NCBI RefSeq assembly: GCF_000688255.1
Contig: NZ_JHYS01000014.1
Coordinates: 1-64,000 of the forward strand
Source: Simplicispira psychrophila DSM 11588
GTDB lineage: Bacteria; Pseudomonadota; Gammaproteobacteria; Burkholderiales; Burkholderiaceae_C
Length of the DNA stretch: 64,000 nt
Reading direction: 5' to 3'
Shown: positions 1 through 8,149 of the stretch, piece by piece
How positions within the stretch are numbered: position 1 is the first letter of the stretch
Layout: each line of letters begins with the position of its first letter
Program-made: the position numbers and the translations under genes
The notes under the pieces: generated by a model
Seen by the model: only the letters and a program-made list of their open reading frames with translations
Told to the model about the DNA's origin: nothing
The model's database searches: none

Positions 1-3000
1 CTGCCACTGCCGCTGCCGCTGCCGTCGCGTTCTTTTAAGCGCGCCTCTTTTTTAGTGGACTCGTCACGCTCTTGGCGCTCTTTCTTGTCTGCAGCCTCGC
101 GCGCTGCCTGCTCGGCTTTGCGCTGGCTTTCGGCTTCTTTTTCAGCGCGGTCTTTTTCTTCGCGCTGGCTTTTTTCTTTGCGGTAAATTTGCTCTAACAA
201 CCTGAGTTGCTGCTGATAGGTGTCCAGCTCTTTCTCCAGCAGCGTGACTTCTTCGGCATCTTTGCGTATCCGTGCGCGCTCGATGTCCAGTTTCAGCAGG
301 GCCATTTTTTGCTGCGTCTCGGCTTGGTCTCGGGCGTAGCGGGCAGCGGCGACTTCTTCTTCGCTGCCCGACAGCTGAAGGAGGCGGTCTTGCAGCCCAG
401 CCAGCCCCTGAGCCGCATCTGAGCCGCTGCGCTCGATGGCTTGCTGCTGCTTATCCAGCTCTTTCATCGCCGCGCTAGCTTCCCAAATGGCTTTATCTAG
501 CCCCCACGGCCCAATGTTTTGGAAGTCCTCGTGCTTGCGATAAATTTTGGACAGCTCTTGGTAATACTCATCGGCCTCGACAATCGATTTGCGCCACGCG
601 TTGGTGAGTGCGTTGGTCGCAGCGTTCTGAATGTCCGCCGCCTCCTTCATGTCCTCGGCAATACCCCAGCCCTGAGACTTAATAGATTGCAGCTCTTCGA
701 CGCTTTTGCCGGCCATTTGCGCTGCGTAGTCAATTTTCTTCAGCCCGCCCTCGACCTTTTCCAAGCTCTTGACCGAGGCCTTGCCAGCCGCATCGACCTC
801 AATGGCAAAGCCTTGCGCTGCGGCCCCGGACGTGATTGCCGCATCGGCCACGCCGTCGTTGGCGGCAATGCTGGCCTCGGCCATCGCTTTCCATGCTTCG
901 CTGATTTCACGCGGGCTAGCGGTTCCGCTGGCTTTGATGGCCTCAAACGCTTCTTTGGCGGTGGCGGCGGTTTGTTTCAGCTCTTTGTCGCTGGTGATGC
1001 CTAGCTCTTTAAAAGCCTCGGCAGCGCTGTTGATGCCCGGCGTGGCCGCGTCCATTGCGGCCTTGAGCTCGTCTGCTTTTTTGGCCGCTTGCTCCAAAAA
1101 GCCGTTGGCAACTTGCTCGCCCAGCACGCTGCGCAGCTCCTGCACTTTGGCTTTGAGAGCGTCGAGGTCGGCTTGGTTTTTGGCCTCCGACAGCATCTTG
1201 TTGAGCCCCAGCGTGATGGCCTCAGCGGCCTGTACGCCCTGCGCTTCCAGCGCGCTAAAGTTGTTTTGCAGCGCCGTCACAGCGACCGCCGACTCTTTAA
1301 AGCCGCTGCTGATTTTGGTGGACACCGTCTCGGCATCAATGCCCAGCGTTTTGAGCGCTTGGGCTGCGCCCTGAGAGGCGTTCACCAGCTTGAGCGTTTC
1401 TTTGCCCGCTGCGTCCATCTCAATCTTGTAGCCGCGCGCTGCGGCTTCGGCCTTGACCCACGAGGGGGCCAGTCCGTTGTTGGCGGCAATGGCTTTTTCT
1501 GCCGCCGCTGCAAATGCCGCGCCCACGTCTGCTGCGCTAGCGCTGGCGCTGTTTTTTATCAGCTCAAAATCGCTCTTGGCTTTGCTAGCCAAGTTCGTCA
1601 GCGCGGCGCTGCTGGTCACGCCCAAATTAATGTACGCATCCGCCAGCGCTGTGGCCGCCTGCGCAGCGTCCTGCACTGCGGGGCCGGCGCCGCGCAAAGC
1701 TGCGTTAATTTGCTGCAGCTTTTCCGCTGCGCCCTGCAGGTCACCAGACGCAATCAGTGCAGCGTATTCTTCGCGCAGCTTGGCGAGTGCTGCGGCGTGT
1801 TCGGCGGCTGCAGCCGTGGCCTTTGCGTCAGCGTCTGTTTTCTTTTTTTGCGCGTCAGTGGCAGCGGGCAGCGTGGTCGATAGGGTCGCCAGCGCAGCGT
1901 CAATCTCACGGGTTTTGGCGGCGGCTGCTTCTAGGTCGCCATTGGCAATCAGTGCAGCGTATTCCTCGCGCATCACCGCAACTGCGGCGTTGACCTGGGC
2001 AATCTTTTCGGCAGACGCGGCGGCCGCTGCTGCTGCGCTGGCAATGGCTGGGGTCGCCGCTGCGGTGCCAGAGGCCAGCTCGGCAAAGCCGTCGCGCGCC
2101 AGTTGCGCGCCATCGGCCACGGCGATAAATGCCGTTGTGGATTTAGCGCCCAGCGCCTCGGACGCGGCCCAAGTGGTTTCTGCTGACAGCCGAATTTCGT
2201 CGGCAGCCAATTTGTAAGCCTTGGACACATCGCCAAAGGTGACCTTGGCAAAGTTGTCATAGATCAGCGCCAGACCGGACTGGATGTTGCTGGCCACGCC
2301 AGCGAACGCCGCGCCGATGCCGTAGATGGCCCCCATGACAGTGTTGGTGCCGGCACTCATCACGCCGTAGACCAGCTTGACGATGTTGCCAGCGTTGGTG
2401 GCGTACTCGCCCACCTGTGCAAACGCTGCGCCGGTGCGGTCGGCAAAATCGCGCAGGTCAGTGGTTAATTTGCCAAAATCTATCGTCGCCAAAAACGCCC
2501 GCGCCCACGTCGCGCCCGACTGAAATGCAGCAGCAATGGCCTCGCCAAACCTTTGCACCGTGCCATCGGCTACAGCGCTGCGCAGCGCGCCCGCCAGTTG
2601 CTCCACGGCGCTTTTGAGCGCCGGCAGCACCGGCGTGCCCAGCACGGTGGTCACTGCGTCCCATGCGCTAGACAGCCCGGTGAGCGCGCCGCGCAGGTTG
2701 TTGCCCATCACATCGGCGGTGGCTTTGGCACTGCCCGCAGAGTCGTGCAGTTTGGCGCGCAATGCCTCCAGCGCCGGGATGCCCAAATTGAGCGCCGATT
2801 GCAGGGCCGGGCCGGCCTCCAGCCCCACGGCGCGCACGGCGGCAGCACCATTGGGGCCGGTAGCGGCCAGCTGCTTCAGCGCTTCGTCAAAATTGGTGGT
2901 GGTAATGCCCAGCGCGGCCAGCTCGCTGCGAAACTTGCTGGCCGGGTCGCTGAACTGCGACAGGATGGAATTGAGCGCAGTACCGGCGCGGCCCGCGTCA

Positions 3001-3617
3001 ATACCGGCGTTGGCAAACTGCGCCACGATGGCGGTGGTGCTCTCCAGCGACAGGCCAATGGTTTTGGCCACCGGCGCAGCGTAGCTCATGGCCTCGGCCA
3101 GACCGGTGATGCTGGTGCGGCTGGCATTGGCCCCCATGGCCAGCACGTCGGCTACGCGGGCCGACTCGCCAAACTGCAGGCCCATGCCCATCACCACGCC
3201 CGTCAGGCGCTCGGACGCATCGGCCAGCGACACACCGCCGGCCTGCGCCATAGCCATCACGGCCGGCAGCGCGGCAATGGCCTCTTTGCCGCTCAGGCCC
3301 GCCTTGGCCAAGTTCTCCAGCGCCTGCGCCGCCTGTACGCCGGTAAATTTAGTGGTGGCGCCGGCTTGCTCGGCGGCCTTTTTGAGGGCTTCCAGCTCGG
3401 CACCACTGGCCTCGGTGGCCGCCTGCACCTTGCTCATGGCCTCCTCAAAGTCGGCTGCGCTAGACACTGCGCCCGCAAACGCCTTGATGCCAAAATAGCC
3501 CGCAATGGCGGCGCCAAATAATTTGACCTTGTTGCTCAGCTTGTCAAAAACCCCGCTGGCGTTGTCGCGGGCGTTGATCAGGATCCGCAGTCCAGCCCTC
3601 ATCTCAGGATTCGCCAT
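1..3617 (-). CDS. Phage tail tape measure protein (C-terminus outside window)
   Basis: The minus-strand frame is open from an ATG at 3617 to the window edge, giving at least 1205 residues, so the stop lies outside. The N-terminus (MANPEMRAGLRILINARDNA) leads into the TP901-type tape measure core, rich in Ala and Gly with phrases such as AAEQAGATTKFTGVQAAQAL. Long coiled-coil and Ala-rich segments follow, including tandem stretches of the type REEYAALIA.GDL.AAAEK. The visible end is highly charged (Glu/Lys/Arg). The protein would set tail length and be ejected with the DNA. It is the last visible gene of the leftward late operon and is separated from the tail tube gene by a terminator-like hairpin. 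Such a long tape measure fits a siphovirus tail better than the contractile tail of Mu itself. Confidence 0.88.
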   Translation of the reverse strand, partial: MANPEMRAGLRILINARDNASGVFDKLSNKVKLFGAAIAGYFGIKAFAGAVSSAADFEEAMSKVQAATEASGAELEALKKAAEQAGATTKFTGVQAAQALENLAKAGLSGKEAIAALPAVMAMAQAGGVSLADASERLTGVVMGMGLQFGESARVADVLAMGANASRTSITGLAEAMSYAAPVAKTIGLSLESTTAIVAQFANAGIDAGRAGTALNSILSQFSDPASKFRSELAALGITTTNFDEALKQLAATGPNGAAAVRAVGLEAGPALQSALNLGIPALEALRAKLHDSAGSAKATADVMGNNLRGALTGLSSAWDAVTTVLGTPVLPALKSAVEQLAGALRSAVADGTVQRFGEAIAAAFQSGATWARAFLATIDFGKLTTDLRDFADRTGAAFAQVGEYATNAGNIVKLVYGVMSAGTNTVMGAIYGIGAAFAGVASNIQSGLALIYDNFAKVTFGDVSKAYKLAADEIRLSAETTWAASEALGAKSTTAFIAVADGAQLARDGFAELASGTAAATPAIASAAAAAAASAEKIAQVNAAVAVMREEYAALIANGDLEAAAAKTREIDAALATLSTTLPAATDAQKKKTDADAKATAAAAEHAAALAKLREEYAALIASGDLQGAAEKLQQINAALRGAGPAVQDAAQAATALADAYINLGVTSSAALTNLASKAKSDFELIKNSASASAADVGAAFAAAAEKAIAANNGLAPSWVKAEAAARGYKIEMDAAGKETLKLVNASQGAAQALKTLGIDAETVSTKISSGFKESAVAVTALQNNFSALEAQGVQAAEAITLGLNKMLSEAKNQADLDALKAKVQELRSVLGEQVANGFLEQAAKKADELKAAMDAATPGINSAAEAFKELGITSDKELKQTAATAKEAFEAIKASGTASPREISEAWKAMAEASIAANDGVADAAITSGAAAQGFAIEVDAAGKASVKSLEKVEGGLKKIDYAAQMAGKSVEELQSIKSQGWGIAEDMKEAADIQNAATNALTNAWRKSIVEADEYYQELSKIYRKHEDFQNIGPWGLDKAIWEASAAMKELDKQQQAIERSGSDAAQGLAGLQDRLLQLSGSEEEVAAARYARDQAETQQKMALLKLDIERARIRKDAEEVTLLEKELDTYQQQLRLLEQIYRKEKSQREEKDRAEKEAESQRKAEQAAREAADKKERQERDESTKKEARLKERDGSGSGSG

Positions 3618-3660
3618 GTCTCACACTCCTCATTCATTGATTTAGCCTTTCACCCCACAA

Positions 3661-3698
3661 AAAAACCGCGCCCAAGGCTTACGCCTGGCGCGGTTTTT
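3661..3698. terminator. Bidirectional intrinsic terminator-like hairpin
   Basis: AAAAACCGCGCC and GGCGCGGTTTTT form a perfect 12-bp inverted repeat around a 14-nt loop. A/T tracts on both sides make it look functional in both directions. It lies between the tail tube and tape measure genes, both read leftward, so it may reduce tape measure transcription. Confidence 0.75.
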
Positions 3699-3718
3699 GT
3701 TTGCGTGGCACCCGAGCG

Positions 3719-4516
3719 TCAGACTGGCAGGTCAGGCATCGTGTCAATGCGCATGAACGGGCCAAACTCGGGGTCGGTCTGCAGGCCGGGCACATACAAA
3801 GCCGGGCCGCCCAACGTCAGCGAACTGGCCTCATCGCTGATCCAGCCAAAGTCGCCGGTCATGGCCAAGCTGATGCGCGGGATGATCACCCGCACCTTCT
3901 GCCCGTCGCCATTGACGCCGCTGAAGATGATTCCCTTCTCGACGTTGGACTTGCTGAACGCCGCAATATTCACAAAGCCGGCGTAGCTGTAATCCACCTT
4001 CAGCGGCTCCACGTGCGTCGCCGGGTGCGCCAGCAGGCGGTAGCGGCTGTGGTCGGCATCGCTGACTTCATAGTGCGTGCCCTGCACATAGGTGATCGGC
4101 ACGCCGGTGCTGTCTTCAATCACCACGCTAGAGCTGCGCGGATTCTTCAAAAAGAAGTAATCCCCCGGCTGCATCTCGGCCAGCAACTCCTCGGTCACGG
4201 TGCCAGCGGCCTTGACCACCGCCGCGCCATAGAACGCCTGCGCCAGCGTGCGCCCGTCAAACTGCACCATCTCCAGGCCCACCGTCAGGCTCTTGCTTTT
4301 TTCCATTTCTTTGAGCGTCAGGCGCTGGCCCGAGCAGCTCTCGTTAATGGTGGTGGTCTCGCGCGCGGGCGTGGCCGTCAGCGTGCGGTTGCCACAGCCG
4401 ACGCTGTACAGGTTGGTCAAAAAGCCCATCTCGGCACGGCCGTTCACCGGGTCATAGGTGCCAATGTGAACGGGCCCTTGGCCGTTCCAGATCATGCTGG
4501 TGGATGCAAGCGTCAT
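3719..4516 (-). CDS. Major tail tube protein
   Basis: This 265-residue protein begins MTLASTSMIWNGQGPVHIGT and has a beta-rich composition without membrane segments. Size, composition and position (directly before the tape measure) match the tail tube subunit of siphovirus-like transposable phages. Family knowledge says it polymerises into the hollow tail shaft. The gene starts 3 nt after the preceding small gene, so the two are probably co-translated. No separate chaperone genes (lambda G/GT type) lie between it and the tape measure, which is unusual. Assignment rests on position and general resemblance, not on a diagnostic motif. Confidence 0.7.
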   Translation of the reverse strand: MTLASTSMIWNGQGPVHIGTYDPVNGRAEMGFLTNLYSVGCGNRTLTATPARETTTINESCSGQRLTLKEMEKSKSLTVGLEMVQFDGRTLAQAFYGAAVVKAAGTVTEELLAEMQPGDYFFLKNPRSSSVVIEDSTGVPITYVQGTHYEVSDADHSRYRLLAHPATHVEPLKVDYSYAGFVNIAAFSKSNVEKGIIFSGVNGDGQKVRVIIPRISLAMTGDFGWISDEASSLTLGGPALYVPGLQTDPEFGPFMRIDTMPDLPV

Positions 4517-4519
4517 GGC

Positions 4520-4732
4520 TTATTGCTCCTTGGTTTTAGGGGTGGCCACCGGTGCAGCAGCCGGGGCGGGGGCAGGGGCGGGCGCAGCCTCAGCGGCACC
4601 CACAGAAATCAGCCACTGGGCCTTGCCCTCGGGCAGCTCCAAGCATTGCTCGGGCAAATAATCGCGCCCGGCGTGGCGGTGCGGCTTGATCAGCTTGATG
4701 CGCTTATGCGCCAGCGGGTCGGGTTTGGACAT
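4520..4732 (-). CDS. Small phage protein with Ala/Pro-rich tail, function unknown
   Basis: This 70-residue protein has a basic N-terminal half (HKRIKLIKPHRHAGRDYLP) and an Ala/Pro-rich C-terminus (APAPAPAPAAAPVATPKTK). The N-terminal half resembles small proteins found beside tail tube genes in Mu-like phages; no function is assigned. Its ribosome binding site (AGGAG) is partly inside a stem-loop immediately upstream, so translation or transcription may be regulated there. Co-directional with and 3 nt ahead of the tail tube gene. Confidence 0.6.
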   Translation of the reverse strand: MSKPDPLAHKRIKLIKPHRHAGRDYLPEQCLELPEGKAQWLISVGAAEAAPAPAPAPAAAPVATPKTKEQ

Positions 4733-4733
4733 G

Positions 4734-4759
4734 AAAAAGGGCTCCTATGTAAGAGCCCC
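4734..4759 (-). terminator. Leftward terminator-like hairpin overlapping a ribosome binding site
   Basis: On the minus strand GGGCTC, an 8-nt loop and GAGCCC are followed by five T residues and then the ATG of the next gene. The 3' arm takes in part of the AGGAG ribosome binding site. It could act as an intrinsic terminator ending the fibre-gene transcript, or as a stem that hides the start of the next gene. Confidence 0.55.
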
Positions 4760-4847
4760 CAGTGTTTGCCGTGCAGCGGTTTTGCAGGAAGAAAAGCGCT
4801 TTAGAAAATCAAGTGGTTGGATGCGGCATTCTTGTGTGCGAGTGCTG

Positions 4848-6014
4848 TCACCCCGCCTTGACCCACTGCTTGTAGGGGCTGGCCACAGCCGCAGCCGGCG
4901 GCACTAGGAATGTCGGCAACGCTACTGGGAGCGTGGCGGCACCGTTAGTTCCTGCGGCGACAAAAGCGAACAGGCCTTCTTTGTACGCCCCGGCGCGCCA
5001 GTCCAACACTAAGGGGAGAGTGCGCAGCGTCCACGCGATGCCGTCAGGTGACGTTGCAGCGACGTTGCTTGGCTCCGAGTCGCTTCCGGCAAGCGCGATG
5101 AACTGACCAGCACCAAATACCACGCACCCCCAAGATGCGCTCGCCGGAAGCGTGCGCTGCGTCCACATGATGCCGTCCGGCGATGTCGCTGCGATGTCCC
5201 CTGCCGTTGCGACGGCAACAAAAACGCCGTTGCCATAGGCGATAGATCGCCACTGCGCGGACTGCGGCAGCGTGCGTGGCGTCCATGTGCCTGCGGCGTT
5301 GGTTGATGTCAGCGCAATGTCGCCGTCATACGGCAACAGTATGTTGACACCGTTGCTTCGGCAGATGGCACCCCAACGCACTAGAGCCGGTAGCGGAAGA
5401 GGGCTCTTTACCCAGCTGCTACCAGTAAAGCGCACAACGTCGCCGGTTGCCCCGGCAACAAATGTAGACATAGGCAAAGCACCGAACCCCGCCGCCACAC
5501 GGGCAACGCCGCCCACTTCCCATTCGGCACTGACCGGCAAAACACCTTGCGTCCACGTGATGCCGTCGGTCGAGGTCAGCGCAATGTCGGTGCCTTTGGC
5601 GACAGTGCTGAAAACGCCGCTGTTGAATATCACTGCCACCCAGTCTCCCGACACTGGCAGCGTGCCCAATGTCCAAGTGACGCCGTCGGGCGACGTAGCC
5701 GCCAGATCGGTGCCTCGGGCAATAGCGACAAAAACCGCACTTGTCGTAGAGTAGGCAATGGAGCTCCACTCTGCATTCTGGGGCATATAGCGGGTCACAG
5801 GCGCCCATACGCCTTGTTCGGGTAGCCCGAGCGCAGCGTACAAATCCGGGTAGTCTGCGCTTGGGTAAACGCCGCCGGCTTGCAGCCACTGCGCCCCGGG
5901 CGACTGCAGGCCGGTGTACACCGTGCCAACCGCCGGGGCGCTGGCACTGTGCAGCGCTTTGATGTCTGCGCCGATGGCCTGCGCCAGCGCGGTGATGCTG
6001 GACTCCAACGACAT
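4848..6014 (-). CDS. Putative fibre/receptor-binding protein with seven propeller-like repeats
   Basis: This 388-residue protein opens with MSLESSITALAQAIGADIKA, shared with the N-terminus of the next upstream gene and typical of phage fibre attachment segments. From about residue 70 on it is built from roughly 40-residue units. The clearest are TSPDGITW, then T.RTLP.SA.W, then IAYGNGVFVAVA. Seven positions fit the LP....W landmark: YMPQNAEW, TLPVSGDW, VLPVSAEW, PLPLPALVRW, TLPQSAQW, TLPASASW and TLPLVLDW. This suggests a seven-bladed beta-propeller. No sialidase catalytic residues are evident, so binding to a surface glycan or protein is more likely than hydrolysis. It is the last gene before a terminator-like hairpin. 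Role as a receptor binder is inferred. Confidence 0.65.
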   Translation of the reverse strand: MSLESSITALAQAIGADIKALHSASAPAVGTVYTGLQSPGAQWLQAGGVYPSADYPDLYAALGLPEQGVWAPVTRYMPQNAEWSSIAYSTTSAVFVAIARGTDLAATSPDGVTWTLGTLPVSGDWVAVIFNSGVFSTVAKGTDIALTSTDGITWTQGVLPVSAEWEVGGVARVAAGFGALPMSTFVAGATGDVVRFTGSSWVKSPLPLPALVRWGAICRSNGVNILLPYDGDIALTSTNAAGTWTPRTLPQSAQWRSIAYGNGVFVAVATAGDIAATSPDGIMWTQRTLPASASWGCVVFGAGQFIALAGSDSEPSNVAATSPDGIAWTLRTLPLVLDWRAGAYKEGLFAFVAAGTNGAATLPVALPTFLVPPAAAVASPYKQWVKAG

Positions 6015-6018
6015 GGTG

Positions 6019-6552
6019 TTACGCCTTTGCCGCGTTGTAGGCGGCCACGTAGTCGCTGTCGTATGCGCCCAGCCCGTCGGTCAGCGCAGTCAGGTCAGCC
6101 GCAGCAGCTGCGCCGATGTTGTCACGTGCCTGTGTTTTTTCAGGCGAAGTCAGCACCTGCGCGGCGTCAAAGCGCACGCGGTTGGCAATCTCGGTGGCGA
6201 TAGTGGCGGCAAAGCTCGGGTCGTTGCCCAGCGCTGCGGCCAGCTCGTTGAGCGTGTCCAGCGCAGCAGATGCGCCGCCCAGCAGCTCGTCTTTGACGGC
6301 GGTCTTGGCAGCTTCGATACTGTCGAAAATTTTGTCAGCGCTCCACGTCACGCCGGTGTTGCCGTTGCCTGCGCTGTCGTTCACGGCCACGCCGGCGCTG
6401 CCGATAAGCGTGAGCAGTTCGTTGATGGCCGAGACAATACTGGTTTTGGTAGTGGTGCCCAGCGCGGTCAAGTCGCCGCGCGCTACGTGCAGAGCTTTGA
6501 CGTCGGTGCCCATAGCTTGGGCAAGGGCGATGATGCGAGTTTCGAGGGACAT
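6019..6552 (-). CDS. Fibre-like structural protein, helical
   Basis: This 177-residue protein starts MSLETRIIALAQAMGTDVKA, nearly the same as the start of the propeller-repeat protein that follows 4 nt downstream. The rest is Ala-rich and mostly helical, with TSIVSAINELLTLIG and TSPEKTQARDNIGAA, phrases common in phage tail-fibre stalks. The two genes look like a pair sharing one docking domain with different distal parts. It may be a shorter fibre, a stalk, or an adaptor for the propeller protein. No enzymatic motif seen. Confidence 0.6.
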   Translation of the reverse strand: MSLETRIIALAQAMGTDVKALHVARGDLTALGTTTKTSIVSAINELLTLIGSAGVAVNDSAGNGNTGVTWSADKIFDSIEAAKTAVKDELLGGASAALDTLNELAAALGNDPSFAATIATEIANRVRFDAAQVLTSPEKTQARDNIGAAAAADLTALTDGLGAYDSDYVAAYNAAKA

Positions 6553-6574
6553 GGTGACTCTTTCAGGGGTTGGT

Positions 6575-6808
6575 TCAGGATTTGGCCAAGATGTAATAGG
6601 CCAGCGGGTCTACGGTACCGAGGCCGAGATTTGTTTGGGCGTCCGCTTGCGCAGCAGGGTCGGCGGCGAATTCGGATAGGCGGTTAGTCGTGAGCAGCGC
6701 ACCGCCGGCGTCGCCGACAGGGCCGGGCGGGCCTTGCAGCCCAGGCACACCAACAATGGTGACCACGTGGGCACTGGCGCCGTGGTTGATGACAGTGACA
6801 AAGCTCAT
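6575..6808 (-). CDS. Short fibre-associated protein with collagen-like GPPGP segment
   Basis: This 77-residue protein has a beta-type N-terminus (MSFVTVINHGASAHVVTIVG), a short collagen-like stretch (GLQGPPGPVGDAGG), and a C-terminal part resembling fibre stalk proteins (LSEFAADPAAQADAQTNLGL). Collagen-like triplets are common in phage fibres, where they help trimerise. It sits directly upstream of the two genes with matching fibre N-termini and belongs to the same cassette. Exact role unknown. Confidence 0.55.
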   Translation of the reverse strand: MSFVTVINHGASAHVVTIVGVPGLQGPPGPVGDAGGALLTTNRLSEFAADPAAQADAQTNLGLGTVDPLAYYILAKS

Positions 6809-6821
6809 GCTGTAACTCCGC

Positions 6822-7145
6822 TCAAGGGGTGGTGACGGCGTCTAGCACTTGCACGCTCACGTCGCAGGTGTGCATAACGCAACCGGCCGCGTCGGCGTAG
6901 CGAATGTCGGCAGACAGCTGTCCCGTAGGCCAGCCCGAGGTCTCGGCACTCGTGGCGCTCAGCAGGTAGGTGCCCGCCGCAGCAAGGTTGCCAATAACAA
7001 CGGCAAGGCGATGCACCAGCTTGCCGCCAGGCGCGCGCACCCAACAGTCGATCTGCCAGCCCGTAATGTCCAGCGGCTGCCCTTGCTGCTGCACAGTGCA
7101 GACAAGGTTGAGGGTGTCGCCGCGCTTGAGGGTGATCAGGCGCAT
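6822..7145 (-). CDS. Small beta-sandwich-like phage structural protein
   Basis: This 107-residue protein (MRLITLKRGDTLNLVCTVQQ) looks like a single Ig/BppU-N-like beta domain: alternating hydrophobic strands, one central GWQIDCWVR strand and no helices of note. Comparable small domains occur near the fibre genes of many tailed phages. The gene begins 3 nt after the gp37-like gene ends and precedes the fibre cassette. Function not assigned beyond a likely virion role. Confidence 0.55.
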   Translation of the reverse strand: MRLITLKRGDTLNLVCTVQQQGQPLDITGWQIDCWVRAPGGKLVHRLAVVIGNLAAAGTYLLSATSAETSGWPTGQLSADIRYADAAGCVMHTCDVSVQVLDAVTTP

Positions 7146-7148
7146 GGG

Positions 7149-7613
7149 TCAACCTCCTTGGCGGCATGGCACATCCTTGTGCAGCAGGTATTGGATTTGG
7201 TAGCGGTCGGCAAACAGCAGCACGCTGGCGTCGTAGTCCAGCACCGCCCCGCCGTCCCAGCCCACCACGCGGGCGCCCTTGTCGGGCTTGTGCCCAATCA
7301 GCGCCGTGCGTACTTGGCCAATCAGCACGCGGGCTTGGTCGCTCATCTGTTCGCCCATTTGCTCGCGGTAATTGCGCAGTGCCAGCACCACACCAAAGCG
7401 CACGCGCGCCTCTTGGCTGCACACGCCAATGCTGGTCGGGATGCGACCGGTGTTCTCCTCCTCAGAAAACACCACAAACGCGCTGGGTGTGCGAAAGCTG
7501 CGCAGCTCTTTCACCGCCGCATAGTCCGCCGCGCTGCCCACCACCTGCAGCTCAGGCACCGCCTGCAGCAGACGCTGCACGATCAGGCCGGTATCAAAAG
7601 GCTCAAAGTTCAT
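7149..7613 (-). CDS. Mu gp37-like tail terminator/completion protein
   Basis: This 154-residue protein has an N-terminal helix with PFDTGLIVQRLLQAVPELQVV, then FRTPSAFVVFSEEENTGR and a conserved central R.RFGVVLALRNYR. This matches the Mu gp37-type proteins thought to sit at the head-tail connection or tail end. It lies just after the gp36-like gene in the order found in Mu (T, 36, 37). The product would be a structural completion factor. Assigned by order plus general sequence pattern. Confidence 0.7.
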   Translation of the reverse strand: MNFEPFDTGLIVQRLLQAVPELQVVGSAADYAAVKELRSFRTPSAFVVFSEEENTGRIPTSIGVCSQEARVRFGVVLALRNYREQMGEQMSDQARVLIGQVRTALIGHKPDKGARVVGWDGGAVLDYDASVLLFADRYQIQYLLHKDVPCRQGG

Positions 7614-7624
7614 TGCGCACCGCC

Positions 7625-8137
7625 CTACCTGAAAGCCTTGAGCTGGTCACGCCCAAACACATTCGGCGCAAACGCAAAGCGGGCATCGTGCTGGTCAATG
7701 GCCACCGCGTCTTGCGCGCCCAAACTGAATTTGCCGTCCGCCGTCTGCTGCAACAAGCGCAGCGCATCGTTGTAGCCGCGTGCAATTGGGTCTTTGCTCT
7801 CCAGCGCGGTGCGGTTTTTGTGCAGCAGGTAGCGCGCAAGGGCCCGGCACCACGCGCTCACCAACGGGTGCACCGGGCTGAGCGGCAGCACATAGCCGCG
7901 CTTGGCCAGGTAGCCGTCGATCAACGCGCCGGCATCGCCCACGGCGGCATCAATGCGCGTGGCCGCGCGCTGCGCCGCCAGCACATCGTCGGCCGGCCAC
8001 GCGCTCACATCCGCGCCGCGCAGCACGGCATCCAACAACTCGGCGGGCACGGGGCGGCGGTGCTCATCGCTGGCCACCTCCGACAACTCCAGCGCGCCGG
8101 GGCTCTCAGCCAAATCTGCGTGGGTGATGTAAGCCAT
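7625..8137 (-). CDS. Mu gp36-like protein (DUF1320), head-tail connector
   Basis: This 170-residue protein begins MAYITHADLAESPGALELSE, the hallmark start of DUF1320/Mu gp36. The middle has ATRIDAAVGDAGALIDGYLAKRGY, and the C-terminal helical part has LVSAWCRALARYLLH. The family is helical and resembles head-completion proteins (gp6-type adaptors). The gene sits 12 nt downstream of the capsid gene and 11 nt upstream of the gp37-like gene, the same order as in Mu. Length is slightly longer than the usual 140 or so residues. Confidence 0.8.
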   Translation of the reverse strand: MAYITHADLAESPGALELSEVASDEHRRPVPAELLDAVLRGADVSAWPADDVLAAQRAATRIDAAVGDAGALIDGYLAKRGYVLPLSPVHPLVSAWCRALARYLLHKNRTALESKDPIARGYNDALRLLQQTADGKFSLGAQDAVAIDQHDARFAFAPNVFGRDQLKAFR

Positions 8138-8149
8138 GACCTGCGCTCC

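Noticed and set aside
2553-3521. 322-codon plus-strand frame in the tape measure region
   Set aside because: Lies opposite the tape measure gene, whose protein sequence is clear; the translation is Arg/Gly/His-rich without motifs.
5009-5889. Several frames opposite or shifted within the propeller-repeat gene
   Set aside because: They arise from the repeated DNA of the real gene and show no domain of their own.
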